63,638 bases of DNA, from contig JAFGLU010000060.1 in NCBI GenBank assembly GCA_016927865.1, positions 1-63,638 on the forward strand. The letters are read 5' to 3'. The position numbers and the translations under genes are program-made. The notes under the pieces were generated by a model that made no database searches, was not told the DNA's origin, and saw nothing but the letters and a program-made list of their open reading frames with translations. Source of the DNA: Anaerolineaceae bacterium. GTDB lineage: Bacteria > Chloroflexota > Anaerolineae > Anaerolineales > Anaerolineaceae. The stretch's first letter is position 1; each line of letters begins with the position of its first letter. Below are positions 42,652 to 51,750 of the stretch, one piece after another.

Positions 42652-44385
42652 TTATGCCGCCCGGCGGCTTTCAACCGCATGGGTCCAGCGGATGAGGGTG
42701 TCACGGCGTTTGGCAGGATCATCGGGCAAGTGCAACGGACGCCCGCGCGCATCGATGACCACGCCGCACAGCCCACCGGCCAGCTTGAAGCCTGCCCCAG
42801 AGCGCCAGCGCGGATCGATGTGCGTGCCGTGCTGCGGGCTGAGGAACACCTGCACCTGCTGACCGTGGCGGACAGGCAGGACAACGATGGAACCCTGCTT
42901 GACTTCGGTTTTGTATTCGCCTTGATCGGAGGTGACTTTGACTTTCAAGATCACCGTGCCGGGGCGAGCGTCGCTGACCGGGGAGATGACCGAAGCGAGA
43001 TTGACAAAGGTGCCAGAATCAAGGATTTGGACGGGTAAAACGGCGTTGCCCGGCGCAACGGAACCCAGGGCGGCCATTAAGCCGTAGGGGTCGAGGAACA
43101 AGGTTGTGATTCCGGTGGGTTGCAGCCCGTCCAGGACGGCCATCAGGCTTTGAATGGGGGAGATGCTTTGGGCCAGAGTGGCGCCGCTGATAAAGATCGG
43201 TTCGAAGGCCATGTTGAGGAACGGGTAACGTTCCAGCATCTGCGTGGCTGCCAGGCGCAAAATGGCCCGCGCGGCTGCCATCTCGATGGACAGGGCCGTG
43301 GTGGTCATGGGCAGAGAGGTGGGGAAAGTCGCCTTTTGCCACAAGTAATCGCGCACTTGGCTTTCAGGCACATCCACCGGCAGCCATTGGGTGATTTCAG
43401 AGAGCGGAACCTGCTGAAGCAGAGAGGTCATGCCCGCGCCCATGCCCAGCGGTCGGGCTACATTCAAATGTAGTTTTCCGGCTCGGCCGGCTGCCAGGAC
43501 GGTGGCATTGGCGCCCAGGTCCACGCCCAAAACGCCCTTGGAAGGGTCGTAGTATTCGCTGAGGAAGCGCACCAGGCGGCCGATGGCGGTGGCGTTGGGC
43601 AGCGGGGCTTCGCTGCTGAAGGCCGCCAGATTGGCCAGCCCGCCGATTTGCTGCGCGCGCAGGCTGCCTTGAATCTGCGCCAGGGTGTTCATGGCTGGGT
43701 TCAGGTCTTCAAGGTCAAATGTGGGGCGGATGTTGGGGGTGACGATGACTTCGGTCACCTTTCCGACCGCTTCTTGAATGCGCTTGGCCAGGGCCTGGTT
43801 GCCGGAATAGACCACTTTGGGGCGTTTTTCGGAGGGCAGAACTTTGCAAGCCAGCAAGACGAGGTCAACCAGCTTGCTCACCGAGCGCGTGGCGCCCTTT
43901 TCGGTGCCCCCGGCCAAAATGACCAGTTCTGGAGCGGCCTTGAGGATGGCGTCAAGCTGTTCGTCTGTTCGGCGGCGATCGTTCAGGCCGATGGTGTCGG
44001 TCACTTTCAGGTAGGAGGTCGCGGCCAGGCGCGAGGCGCTTTCCAGCGATACTTCATCCAAAAGGCCCACCGTAACGGTGTTGAGATCTCGCCCGGCAGA
44101 GAAGGTGATTCCTAACCGGTCGACGCCGCTGCCATCTTGCTGGCTGGGCACCATGAGCCGGTTGGTTTCATCAAGCAGCGGCCGGTCGGTGACTTCCTGC
44201 AGGTGCGTCAGGGCGATATGTACGCCCTCGGAGATGTCAAAAAAGGGCGGCCCGCCGGTGAAGGGGGCGACTGCTCCGGCCAGGAAGTGATACTGCCCGT
44301 CCACCACGTCGAACAACAGGGCGCGGGTGTTGACGGAGCCTATATCTATGGTCAGTACGGATTCAGCATCGACAAGCGAGGTCAT
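42652..44385 (-). CDS. GlmL/MutL-like ASKHA-fold protein
   Basis: 577 residues. N-terminal phosphate-1 motif VLTIDIGSVNTRALLFD, ELVILAGGTEKGATRS, a second GVLGVDLGANATVLAAGR, and ADENOSINE-type loop FISGATLAQ place it in the actin/Hsp70/sugar-kinase superfamily, closest to GlmL (MutL) found between the glutamate mutase subunits of clostridia. Neither mutase subunit nor methylaspartase is present here, so the role differs. C-terminal 130 residues are beta-rich. Probably an ATPase or chaperone-like subunit of the surrounding membrane system. Confidence 0.82.
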   Translation of the reverse strand: MTSLVDAESVLTIDIGSVNTRALLFDVVDGQYHFLAGAVAPFTGGPPFFDISEGVHIALTHLQEVTDRPLLDETNRLMVPSQQDGSGVDRLGITFSAGRDLNTVTVGLLDEVSLESASRLAATSYLKVTDTIGLNDRRRTDEQLDAILKAAPELVILAGGTEKGATRSVSKLVDLVLLACKVLPSEKRPKVVYSGNQALAKRIQEAVGKVTEVIVTPNIRPTFDLEDLNPAMNTLAQIQGSLRAQQIGGLANLAAFSSEAPLPNATAIGRLVRFLSEYYDPSKGVLGVDLGANATVLAAGRAGKLHLNVARPLGMGAGMTSLLQQVPLSEITQWLPVDVPESQVRDYLWQKATFPTSLPMTTTALSIEMAAARAILRLAATQMLERYPFLNMAFEPIFISGATLAQSISPIQSLMAVLDGLQPTGITTLFLDPYGLMAALGSVAPGNAVLPVQILDSGTFVNLASVISPVSDARPGTVILKVKVTSDQGEYKTEVKQGSIVVLPVRHGQQVQVFLSPQHGTHIDPRWRSGAGFKLAGGLCGVVIDARGRPLHLPDDPAKRRDTLIRWTHAVESRRAA

Positions 44386-44397
44386 CTGCGGGGCCCC

Positions 44398-45066
44398 TTA
44401 GAAGAATTTGGCAATGGTTGTGATGATTTCTAACCAGCGTTCTACCAGCGCGGTGATCGCGGCGGCATAAACACCGGCAAAGAGCGCGCCGAGGGTGATT
44501 CCGATGAAGATCTGCCCAACAAGGGCCAGTCCTTCGACCACCGGCGCGCGGCGGGGTGGTTGGTCGGGGCGGGTGTTGGCGCCGAACTGGAAGTAAACCA
44601 GTGTGCCCACAGCGCCTACCAGGATCACCAGGCCTTCCAGCATCCCGCCCATTGAATTGGCGGGATCGGTGAGGTTGAACGGTTCGGCCGCACCGCGAAT
44701 CTGGCCTAACAAAGTGCCGAACACGGCTCCGCCGACGGCAATGGCAGCCCCGACTCCCACCAGATAGGCCATGGGGATGTTGCCCAGCCGGGCCAGGCGC
44801 GGTGAAAGTTTGGTCAGGAGCAGCGTGCCGAAGATGAGTGGGATGCCTGCCAGAACTTTCTCGGCGATTGGCCCCTCCGTCAGCAGGGGATAGATCAATC
44901 GCGGCAAGATGACTTGATCGATCACCAGCGCGCCCACATAGCCGCCGGACACGCCCACGAAGAGGTATCCGGCCAGACGGAAGAGGAAATTGTCTCCGAA
45001 GATGTAGGAAAACACCATCAGGGTGAGGACGAAGCCAACCAGGGTGAAGATAAGCTGCGAATCCAT
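44398..45066 (-). CDS. Six-helix membrane protein of the GlmL operon
   Basis: 222 residues, mostly hydrophobic: helices near 5-23, 32-55, 70-90, 98-125, 145-162, 180-205. A cytosolic loop FGANTRPDQPPRRAP precedes the last helices. No family recognised. 12 nt upstream of GlmL and 5 nt after the zinc-ribbon gene, clearly in the same operon. Confidence 0.75.
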   Translation of the reverse strand: MDSQLIFTLVGFVLTLMVFSYIFGDNFLFRLAGYLFVGVSGGYVGALVIDQVILPRLIYPLLTEGPIAEKVLAGIPLIFGTLLLTKLSPRLARLGNIPMAYLVGVGAAIAVGGAVFGTLLGQIRGAAEPFNLTDPANSMGGMLEGLVILVGAVGTLVYFQFGANTRPDQPPRRAPVVEGLALVGQIFIGITLGALFAGVYAAAITALVERWLEIITTIAKFF

Positions 45067-45071
45067 TGCTG

Positions 45072-48000
45072 CTATGCCTTGCCTTTCTTCGCCCGGCGGT
45101 TCATGGACATGACCATTGAGATGATCCCACCGAGGAAAAGCACCAGAATGCCCACCAGGAACGCGCCCTGGTAACCCATATAGTAACCGGCGGGCAGACT
45201 GACCCGCCCGGAGCGTTTTTCATACATGGCCCCGCCGTATAATCCGGAAACCAGGCCGTCTACCTGCTGCGATTTGAGGTAGGGCTGGAGCAGCGGAGCT
45301 GCCTGGGCACTGGTGACCATGGTGAGGGGCGTGCTGCCCAGCATCGGCTGAACCTGCTCGACCCAGGCGCGGCCGGTTTCGGCGCTGTCGGTGAGCATAA
45401 TGACCAGGGCAAAGTCTTGCAGATTGTAGATGCCTTGAAGCGCGGGGCGCTGCCAGGGCAGTTGGCCGGTCACGGAGGTGTCGAGAGCCACGGGGGCGGC
45501 GCTGCGCGGGCGGTTGGCAAACTCGAGCAGCGAGGAAGTTCCCCCTGCCAGGTAGGAGAGATTCACCATCTGGTTGTCCAGGTCATACCCCGGCTGGCGT
45601 AGGTGGATGTCATCCAAGAGTTGCTCGGCCATGATGGGGCCGGTGGGGGACGTGGAAACGACCGCAAGGACCGCGTTTTTGACCATGAGGTGCTCGATGA
45701 CGGCAGAAGAGGCCAGCTTCATCTCACCGGACAAAGCGGGTTCGTATTCCACTGCCAGCAGGACAGGCGCACCGTCAGGAAGACCCTCGACCATGTTGTA
45801 CAATTCCAGCATACCTTCTGGCGCAACGGACGGGAGCGAGGAGATTTGCACGTCAAACAGCGGCGGCAGGAGCAGTCCAACGATGAGCAGGATGCCGATC
45901 GCCAGGCGCAAGATGAACTGCGGAGCTTTGGATGGTAGTGCGGGAAGTACCTGGGGTTGATTCTCCAGCGAGATAACATTGTCGAGGAGGTTGATATACT
46001 GGCGCTGGCGTTCAGAAACGCGCAGTTTGACCGAATAGACGGGGAGTTTGCGGTAACGGACCGCGGTTTCTTCGCCGGGAAGGATGCCGCGCAGCCCGGC
46101 CAACGGGCCGGCTTTCTCAACGCGTTGATCACCATCCGAGATCAATTCGCCACCGATGGCCGATTCAACCGGGCGCATATCTTCTACCCAACTGGGCAGT
46201 TCGGCATGAGCCAGTTCCAGTTGGGGCTCTTCTTCACCCTCCAGCGAGTCCGAGGCAGCCATTGGGGCAGGCTCTTCCCCGATCCAATCGGGAAGGTCTA
46301 CCTGGAAGGGCGTGCCCTGCTCAGGCGTTAATGGGCTGCTGTCTGGCTCTTCATACAGGGCCGGAGCGGTGCTGCTCTCTTCGGCGATGATGGGCTGCTC
46401 GATGCTGTTCATCCAGGCAGGCAAACCTTCTTCGATGAACGGGTGCGGCGTGGAGGGTGTTTCTTTGGTCGCGTCGCGGTTTGTCTGCCAGCCAGGAATA
46501 CCCAGATCGCCAACAGGTTCGGCGGTTTCGGCCGCTTCAGCGGGTTGGTCGGTCATCTGCCCAAAGGATTGTAGCCAATCGTCTCCAAGTGGGGCGGCTT
46601 CGGCAGCTTCGGGAATAGATTCTTCCTCTTCTCCTGCAGCAGCTACGGCGGCGGTCGCGGCGCCAAATGCGCCCAACCAGTCGGGAACTCCCTCGGCTGG
46701 TGCGGCTTCGGCAGGAGCGGGTTGTTCTTCTTCGGTTGCCTCAAACTCACCCAACCAGGAGGGGACACCCTGGGCTGGAGCAGCCTGGGCAGGTGGCTCT
46801 TCTTCGGTTGCGCCAAACTCGCCCAACCAGGAGGGGACGCCCTCTGCTGGGGCGGCCTGGGCAGGTGGTTCTTCTTCGGTAGTGCTGAACTCGCCCAACC
46901 AGGAAGGTACGCTTTGGGTGGGGGCAACTTCAGCAGGAGTAGTTTGTTCTTCTTCGGTTGTGCCGAACTCACCCAACCAAGCAGGAATGTTCTCGGCGGG
47001 TTGCTCGGGCGCTGATGCTTCTGTCGCACCCTGATCCATCCAGGAGGGGACTTCTTCGGCAGGAACGGTAGGTTGTTCTGCGGGCGGTTCTTCGCGGGTG
47101 AAACCAGCCATCCATGAGGGTAGTTCCTCGGTTGGGGCGCGAACGGGTCGCGGCGGGGCGGGAGGCTGTTCAGAAGGCGGCTGTTCTGCGACCGGTAAAT
47201 CGGAGGTATCCTCCATTAGCCAGTCGGGGAGTTCTACTTTTCCTGAAGGCTGTACTTCTTCCGGCGCGGGCGTTGTCTCGTCCAAACCAGCCATCCAGGA
47301 AGGGGTTTCTCCGGCATCAGGCGCCGCGGGGGTTTCTGTCGGCTCGGCAGGGGCTTCGGGCGTATCCAGGCTGTTCAGCCACCCGGTGATGCCAAAACTT
47401 TGCCCAGCGGGAGGTTCTGCCTCGGGCTGGGGCGCAGCGGGCTGCTCTGATTGGGTTCCATCAGCCTGTTTGAGCCAATCGGTGATGCCCGTGATAGATT
47501 CCCGGTCGGCTGGCGGGGTTGTTTCGCCAGCGTCGAGGTTTTGTGACCAGGATTGGAAATCTGGAGCCTCTTGCGCGGCAGGTTGGGCTCGCTGGGTGAC
47601 GTCATCGGATGCATCCAGGCTGCCCAGCCAGGCCGAGAGGTCTGGCGCGCCTTCGCTGGAAGCAGGGAGTGCTTCTTCAGCTTCGTCCGATTCGGGCGCA
47701 GCTTGCAAGTTTTGCAAGTTGCTCAACCAGGCGTCTTCTCCGGCGGGCTGAGTGTCATCGGAGGATGGCTGTTCGGTTTCTCCGGCGCGCAGTCCGCTCA
47801 ACCAATCTCCGCCGCTGTCTGCGGCTGAAGCCGCAGGCTGCGCATCTTGCAGCCAATCGGGTGTAGATTCGGCTGGCGAGGTAGGTTTGCCAAACAGATC
47901 GTCCAAGCCGGTGCTTTCCGGTTCGTTGCGGGCACGGATCTGCGACAGCCAATCGGGCACTTCTTGGTCGCCCGCGGGCGAGGTGTCATCCGGTTGTGAT

Positions 48001-48179
48001 GCGGAGTCGGCGCCGCGGTCTGAGCGCAGTTCACGCAACCAATCGGGCTCGTTGGAGGCCGGCGGCTGGGCGCCAGGAGCGTCGCCGTTGGCAGGTTTTA
48101 GACGCTGCCAGCAGTGCCGGCAGACTTCGGCATCGGCCGGGTTGGGTTTTCCACACTTAGGACATCGCACGTCTGCCAT
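45072..48179 (-). CDS. Giant zinc-ribbon protein with repeated Trp motifs and membrane anchors
   Basis: 1035 residues. Residues 1-30 form a zinc ribbon (CPKCGKPNPADAEVCRHC). Residues 35-690 are an acidic Pro/Glu/Ala-rich region with about two dozen short motifs of the type P(S/D/A)W(L/M)xxL or PSWLGEF, including four near-identical copies (PSWLGEFGATEEE and variants) around residues 400-500. Then come a basic helix-forming part (RVSERQRQYINLL), a membrane helix (LRLAIGILLIVGLLLPPLF), an extracytosolic domain of about 230 residues (LLAVEYEPALSG ... VTSAQAAPLLQPYL) and a C-terminal helix with RRAKKGKA. It looks like a multivalent cytosolic scaffold tied to the membrane. Second of the large genes in the seven-gene operon. 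Confidence 0.82.
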   Translation of the reverse strand: MADVRCPKCGKPNPADAEVCRHCWQRLKPANGDAPGAQPPASNEPDWLRELRSDRGADSASQPDDTSPAGDQEVPDWLSQIRARNEPESTGLDDLFGKPTSPAESTPDWLQDAQPAASAADSGGDWLSGLRAGETEQPSSDDTQPAGEDAWLSNLQNLQAAPESDEAEEALPASSEGAPDLSAWLGSLDASDDVTQRAQPAAQEAPDFQSWSQNLDAGETTPPADRESITGITDWLKQADGTQSEQPAAPQPEAEPPAGQSFGITGWLNSLDTPEAPAEPTETPAAPDAGETPSWMAGLDETTPAPEEVQPSGKVELPDWLMEDTSDLPVAEQPPSEQPPAPPRPVRAPTEELPSWMAGFTREEPPAEQPTVPAEEVPSWMDQGATEASAPEQPAENIPAWLGEFGTTEEEQTTPAEVAPTQSVPSWLGEFSTTEEEPPAQAAPAEGVPSWLGEFGATEEEPPAQAAPAQGVPSWLGEFEATEEEQPAPAEAAPAEGVPDWLGAFGAATAAVAAAGEEEESIPEAAEAAPLGDDWLQSFGQMTDQPAEAAETAEPVGDLGIPGWQTNRDATKETPSTPHPFIEEGLPAWMNSIEQPIIAEESSTAPALYEEPDSSPLTPEQGTPFQVDLPDWIGEEPAPMAASDSLEGEEEPQLELAHAELPSWVEDMRPVESAIGGELISDGDQRVEKAGPLAGLRGILPGEETAVRYRKLPVYSVKLRVSERQRQYINLLDNVISLENQPQVLPALPSKAPQFILRLAIGILLIVGLLLPPLFDVQISSLPSVAPEGMLELYNMVEGLPDGAPVLLAVEYEPALSGEMKLASSAVIEHLMVKNAVLAVVSTSPTGPIMAEQLLDDIHLRQPGYDLDNQMVNLSYLAGGTSSLLEFANRPRSAAPVALDTSVTGQLPWQRPALQGIYNLQDFALVIMLTDSAETGRAWVEQVQPMLGSTPLTMVTSAQAAPLLQPYLKSQQVDGLVSGLYGGAMYEKRSGRVSLPAGYYMGYQGAFLVGILVLFLGGIISMVMSMNRRAKKGKA

Positions 48180-48182
48180 AGT

Positions 48183-48803
48183 TTATCCAGTATAAGGTCG
48201 ATCAGCAGCTAATAAGACCCGCAGGCCGGCTGTCAGGCTGCCCAGCGCGATGCCTAACAGGATACCGCGCCCACCCGCGATGGGCAGCCGCTGGATGAAA
48301 CCGATCACGGGGAAATCGGAAAGCATTCCGAGTAGGCCGCTGGCGAGCAGCAAGAAGACCACCGCGCTGACGGCAAAAACACCTGCCATCAGGGTCTTGC
48401 GGCGTTGGGCCAGGCGCAAACCAGCCACTGTGAGGGTGATGGCGACCAGGCCCATCAGCGCGCCTTCCACCGGAATTTGTACCGCCAGGACGGCTTTTTG
48501 GTAATCGCTGTTGCCTGGGCCAAACCACAAACCAGCTACGAAGGTGACCAGGAAAGCCAGAACCAGGACAAACCCGAAGCGGTCAGGATTGCGCTTGGCG
48601 GTCATGCGCTTCATGTTGACGAAGAGCATGTTGAAGACCCCCACCAGAGCTGCCACCGCTGCCAGAACCACCGCCCAACCGATCAAGATGGAGCGGATGG
48701 TGAGAATGAACTGGAGGTTGGCCGAGTCGGCTGGGATGAAATAGCCGATCAGAACGATCAGGCCAAAGGAGATGGCGATTGCAGTCGCGACGGGCGATCT
48801 CAT
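48183..48803 (-). CDS. Six-helix membrane protein of the GlmL operon
   Basis: 206 residues with six helices (first ATAIAISFGLIVLIGYFIP, last GILLGIALGSLTAGLRVLL) and a basic loop VNMKRMTAKRNPDRFG. No known family. Its start overlaps the stop of the preceding gene by 4 bp and its stop is 3 bp before the zinc-ribbon ATG, so it is tightly coupled. Confidence 0.75.
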   Translation of the reverse strand: MRSPVATAIAISFGLIVLIGYFIPADSANLQFILTIRSILIGWAVVLAAVAALVGVFNMLFVNMKRMTAKRNPDRFGFVLVLAFLVTFVAGLWFGPGNSDYQKAVLAVQIPVEGALMGLVAITLTVAGLRLAQRRKTLMAGVFAVSAVVFLLLASGLLGMLSDFPVIGFIQRLPIAGGRGILLGIALGSLTAGLRVLLAADRPYTG

Positions 48804-49555
48804 AGGACAATCCCCAGGAAGGAAAGCAAGACCGCCAGGACGATGAGCCCAACGATTGCCCAGCGAAGAATATCCTGGGCGCGCAGGCTGGCCTGGTGGG
48901 TGGGACCGGCTTGGAGGTAAGCGGGAAGGGCGAACAGTTCCTCGCCGATGAGCGTTTCTTCAGAAGAGGCATACAGGACAGCCTGGGCAGCCAGCGAGTC
49001 GCTCGCTCCCAGGGTGAAAGCGTCTTGTTGATCAGATGCTTCCGCCAGAAGGGCTACTTCGGGGCCAAAGTTGCCCACCAGGACATTGGTCGATACGCGC
49101 TCGTCGCGGATGACGGGCAAAGTGCCGGCAATGTAGGAGAGGGGGGTGGGTCCGGCCAAGCGCCCACGCTCCACGTCAAACAATTCAGGGGCGTTGGCGA
49201 TGCGGTAAGCGGCGCGCATGGTGTCCTGACTGAGGATGGACAGGGTGCCGTCTCCGCTGGTTGCTACAGGCGGGCGGTCGCTGACCGAGCTCATTTGGGC
49301 GATGCGCTCCAGCGTTGCCAGGCCAACCAGGGCCGAAGCATTGGTTGGGCTGAAGATGCTGGCCTTGCCCAAAGAGACGTGCAGGCGGCTGCCGTCTTCG
49401 ACGGCCAGGCCCAGGGCCCGGCGCAAGCGCTGCATGGCTGGAATGTAACGGAAGGTTCGTTTGGTCCGGCGGGCAACGGGCAGAGAAAAGCCCAGGATCA
49501 TTCCGGCAGCAGCGAGGACAATAAGCAGACCAATGATGGAACTAAGCCAGTTCAC
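48800..49555 (-). CDS. Membrane protein, DUF6754-like
   Basis: 251 residues. N-terminal helix (LSSIIGLLIVLAAAGMILGF), a soluble middle domain of about 190 residues (LALGLAVEDGSRLHVSLG region; NVLVGNFGPEVALLAEAS) and a C-terminal helix (ILRWAIVGLIVLAVLLSFLG). I believe this is the family called DUF6754, found mainly in Chloroflexota, but cannot confirm. It overlaps both neighbours by 4 bp. Confidence 0.75.
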   Translation of the reverse strand: MNWLSSIIGLLIVLAAAGMILGFSLPVARRTKRTFRYIPAMQRLRRALGLAVEDGSRLHVSLGKASIFSPTNASALVGLATLERIAQMSSVSDRPPVATSGDGTLSILSQDTMRAAYRIANAPELFDVERGRLAGPTPLSYIAGTLPVIRDERVSTNVLVGNFGPEVALLAEASDQQDAFTLGASDSLAAQAVLYASSEETLIGEELFALPAYLQAGPTHQASLRAQDILRWAIVGLIVLAVLLSFLGIVL

Positions 49556-49806
49556 GAATGTGTATCCTCCCGTAAGTATGAAGCAAACGAGCGACCTTCA
49601 TCTTGATCTTCAAACAGCCGGGTCAACGCTTCTAGTTTGGCGGAGGGAACGCTGCCCTGAATGAAGGGCTGTCCGATATACATGGCCTGGGCCAAAAATA
49701 TCGTCAGAGGGCCTGATGCTTCCAGGAGGGCAGCAACCATTTCTCCCCATCCCCTTTTGTGCAAGAAGCGAGCCCAATCAGGCCAGTAATCGCGTTCCGG
49801 TTGCAT
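49552..49806 (-). CDS. Small protein, first gene of GlmL operon
   Basis: 84 residues, helical, soluble. Contains a hydrophobic middle (MVAALLEASGPLTIFLAQAMYIGQPF) that is probably amphipathic, and LEALTRLFEDQDEGR. No domain recognised. No ribosome site; the -10 box ends 7 nt before the ATG, so the message appears leaderless. Stop overlaps the next start. Confidence 0.65.
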   Translation of the reverse strand: MQPERDYWPDWARFLHKRGWGEMVAALLEASGPLTIFLAQAMYIGQPFIQGSVPSAKLEALTRLFEDQDEGRSFASYLREDTHS

Positions 49807-49812
49807 ATTATC

Positions 49813-49821
49813 AGTATAGCA
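49813..49821 (-). promoter_or_regulatory. Extended -10 promoter of the GlmL operon
   Basis: On the minus strand TGC directly precedes TATACT (49813-49818), followed by GATAAT and the ATG. The expected start base is the A of ATG. -35 is T-rich without a consensus. Confidence 0.6.
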
Positions 49822-49870
49822 TAAGAATAAAAAAACAGTGTGGATTTATCGAAAATAGTTTCTGTTTTTT

Positions 49871-49904
49871 GTCGACTCACCCCCACCTGTGGGGGTTAGT
49901 CGAC
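49871..49904. repeat. 16-bp inverted repeat in divergent intergenic region
   Basis: GTCGACTCACCCCCAC and GTGGGGGTTAGTCGAC are complementary with one mismatch around CT. It lies 53 bp upstream of the GlmL operon -10 and 21 bp before the methyltransferase promoter. Could be an operator for both or a hairpin. Confidence 0.75.
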
Positions 49905-49924
49905 TGAGTCGGCGTATCTGTGGC

Positions 49925-49954
49925 TTGGTGGTGGGCTGATTTGTGCATTAGAAT
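49925..49954 (+). promoter_or_regulatory. Candidate promoter of methyltransferase gene
   Basis: TTGGTG (49925-49930), 18-bp spacer, TAGAAT (49949-49954). Leader about 70 nt with palindrome CCTCCGGAGG at 49980-49989. Confidence 0.5.
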
Positions 49955-50030
49955 AAGGTGTGCCTGCCGAAGACGGAAACCTCCGGAGGGCAGTTCTATT
50001 GAGATAAAAAACTGAAGACGAGGTGGAAAC

Positions 50031-50807
50031 ATGGATTATCTGGAATATAACCGCGAGGCCTGGAACCGCCAGGTGGAAGACAAAAACGTCTGGACTCTCC
50101 CGGTGAGCCCGGAGGCGATTGCCGCTGCCCGGAAGGGCGAGTGGGCGCTGGTGCTGACTCCCATCAAGAAAGTGCCTCGCTCGTGGTACGGGGAGGCGAT
50201 TGTGGGGAAGGATGTGCTGTGCCTGGCTTCAGGCGGCGGGCAGCAAGGGCCCATTTTGGCTGCTGCGGGCGCCCGGGTGACCGTGTTTGACAATTCGCCG
50301 AGCCAGTTGGCCCAGGATCGGCAGGTGGCGGAGCGAGACGGATTGACCATCCATACTGTCCAGGGAGATATGGCGGATCTGTCGGTGTTTACGGACGCAA
50401 GTTTTGACCTGATCTTTCACCCGGTGTCTAACTGCTTCGTGCCGGATGTGCTGCCGGTGTGGCGCGAGGCTTTCCGGGTGCTGCGCCCGGGGGGCATTTT
50501 ACTGGCGGGCTTCTCCAACCCGGTGACCTACCTGTTTGATCCTTACAAGGTCAAGGAAGGCATCTTACAAGTGCGCTACCCATTGCCCTATGCGGACGTG
50601 ACGGATATCTCAGAAGAAGAACGCCTGGCATTGTATGGCCCTACCCCCTTGGAATGGAGCCATACCCTGAGTGAGCAAATCGGCGGGCAGTTGGCAGCCG
50701 GATTCCACCTGGTTGATTTCTACGAGGACACAGACAACGACGAAAGCAACCTGATCAACCGCTTTATGCAGCCGTTTATTGCCACGCGAGCGATCAAGCC
50801 GCTATAA
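50031..50807 (+). CDS. Class I SAM-dependent methyltransferase
   Basis: 258 residues. SAM motif [21 protein letters not shown], motif post-I VTVFDNSP, motif [26 protein letters not shown], and [14 protein letters not shown]. The N-terminal [20 protein letters not shown] resembles a small subgroup of cytosolic methyltransferases. Acceptor unknown. Single gene ending before palindrome L. Confidence 0.88.
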   Translation: MDYLEYNREAWNRQVEDKNVWTLPVSPEAIAAARKGEWALVLTPIKKVPRSWYGEAIVGKDVLCLASGGGQQGPILAAAGARVTVFDNSPSQLAQDRQVAERDGLTIHTVQGDMADLSVFTDASFDLIFHPVSNCFVPDVLPVWREAFRVLRPGGILLAGFSNPVTYLFDPYKVKEGILQVRYPLPYADVTDISEEERLALYGPTPLEWSHTLSEQIGGQLAAGFHLVDFYEDTDNDESNLINRFMQPFIATRAIKPL

Positions 50808-50841
50808 ATCGAGGCTCTTTGGGATTTGCTGTGGTAGGTAC

Positions 50842-50892
50842 CGCATTTTGAGGTGTGAGAGCGGCGAAGCCGCTCTCACACCTCAAAATGCG
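50842..50892. repeat. Palindrome L (24-bp core, GAA loop)
   Basis: Arms 50842-50865 and 50869-50892 are perfect over 24 bp; tip GGCGAAGCC. The foot CGCATTTTGAGGTGTGAG resembles the CCGAATTTGAGG foot of F and O. No U-tract. It ends 2 bp before the stop of the convergent PIG-L gene. Confidence 0.93.
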
Positions 50893-50894
50893 AA

Positions 50895-51653
50895 TTACAC
50901 CACGCTGATTCCAGATGAACCTAAATCGACGTGCCAAAGGAAGTTGCCGCCTCCGGATTGCCAGAATGTGGCGATCTTTTCGCGCATTGCCTCCATGCTG
51001 CCGAACAGGTCGTCTACCTGGGACTCGTAGGCGGCGGTGCTGTTTTGCCAGGCGGCTAACCCGGCGGGCGAGATGGCGCGGGTGTACAGGTCGGTCGTTG
51101 AAAACCCGGTTGGGAACGGGTTGTACAGGTTGGCAATGTAGGGGTAATCGGCGTAATAATACAAGGGGCGGCGCAGGCTTTCGGCTGCGGTTCGCACCAG
51201 GCGGTGATCGGTGTGGTTGCCCAGGGTGAGCGGGCAGACCAACTGGGCGTTGGGTGGCAGGTTGCGGCGCAGCCAGGCGCGCAGGCGTTGCGCCAGGCGC
51301 AGCTCGCCGGGATGCACGGGCAGCCACAGGTCGGCGCCGTCATTAACCGGTGCTTCCCCGTTGGGCAGCCTCCGGTAAATGACATCCGGCAGGGTCCAAT
51401 GGCGCGGGGCGGCGCCGAGAAGGGCGCAGGCGGCGCGGTCTTCGGTGCGGCGGTGATGGACCACCCGCAAATCGACCTTCCAATCGCGGTGCTTTTGCTC
51501 GGCGAAAGCGGTGAGCGGTTTATCCTTGGGGATTTGCCCGGCGCACAAGGTCCAGATTTCGACCGTTTCTCCGGATTGCACTTGTTCCCAGATCATCCCG
51601 CCGCAAGAAAGAACGGCATCGTCAAAGTGTGGGGAGAGATAGATCCAATGCAT
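50895..51653 (-). CDS. PIG-L/LmbE family deacetylase
   Basis: 252 residues from ATG 51653. Zinc site SPHFDDAVLSCGG (HxxDD type) and CPLTLGNHTDHRLV with the distal His. Zn-dependent N-acetylglucosaminyl deacetylase family, acting on sugars, thiols or antibiotics. Substrate unknown. An upstream open extension is rejected because it lies in a repeat-like region (51751-51849). Its last codons directly abut palindrome L. Confidence 0.88.
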   Translation of the reverse strand: MHWIYLSPHFDDAVLSCGGMIWEQVQSGETVEIWTLCAGQIPKDKPLTAFAEQKHRDWKVDLRVVHHRRTEDRAACALLGAAPRHWTLPDVIYRRLPNGEAPVNDGADLWLPVHPGELRLAQRLRAWLRRNLPPNAQLVCPLTLGNHTDHRLVRTAAESLRRPLYYYADYPYIANLYNPFPTGFSTTDLYTRAISPAGLAAWQNSTAAYESQVDDLFGSMEAMREKIATFWQSGGGNFLWHVDLGSSGISVV

Positions 51654-51750
51654 GGGATGATTGTAAACCCGATTGGTGATTTTGACTGGGAGGAGGAGAA
51701 AAGCAGGCAGGGTCATTCGCAAAGTACTGCCAACGGTCCTGGGTTGTCGT

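Noticed and set aside
42630..42884. Upstream extension of the 349-residue operon gene
   Set aside because: Cys/Arg/Ser-rich stretch overlapping the GlmL gene; ATG 42629 gives a normal start.
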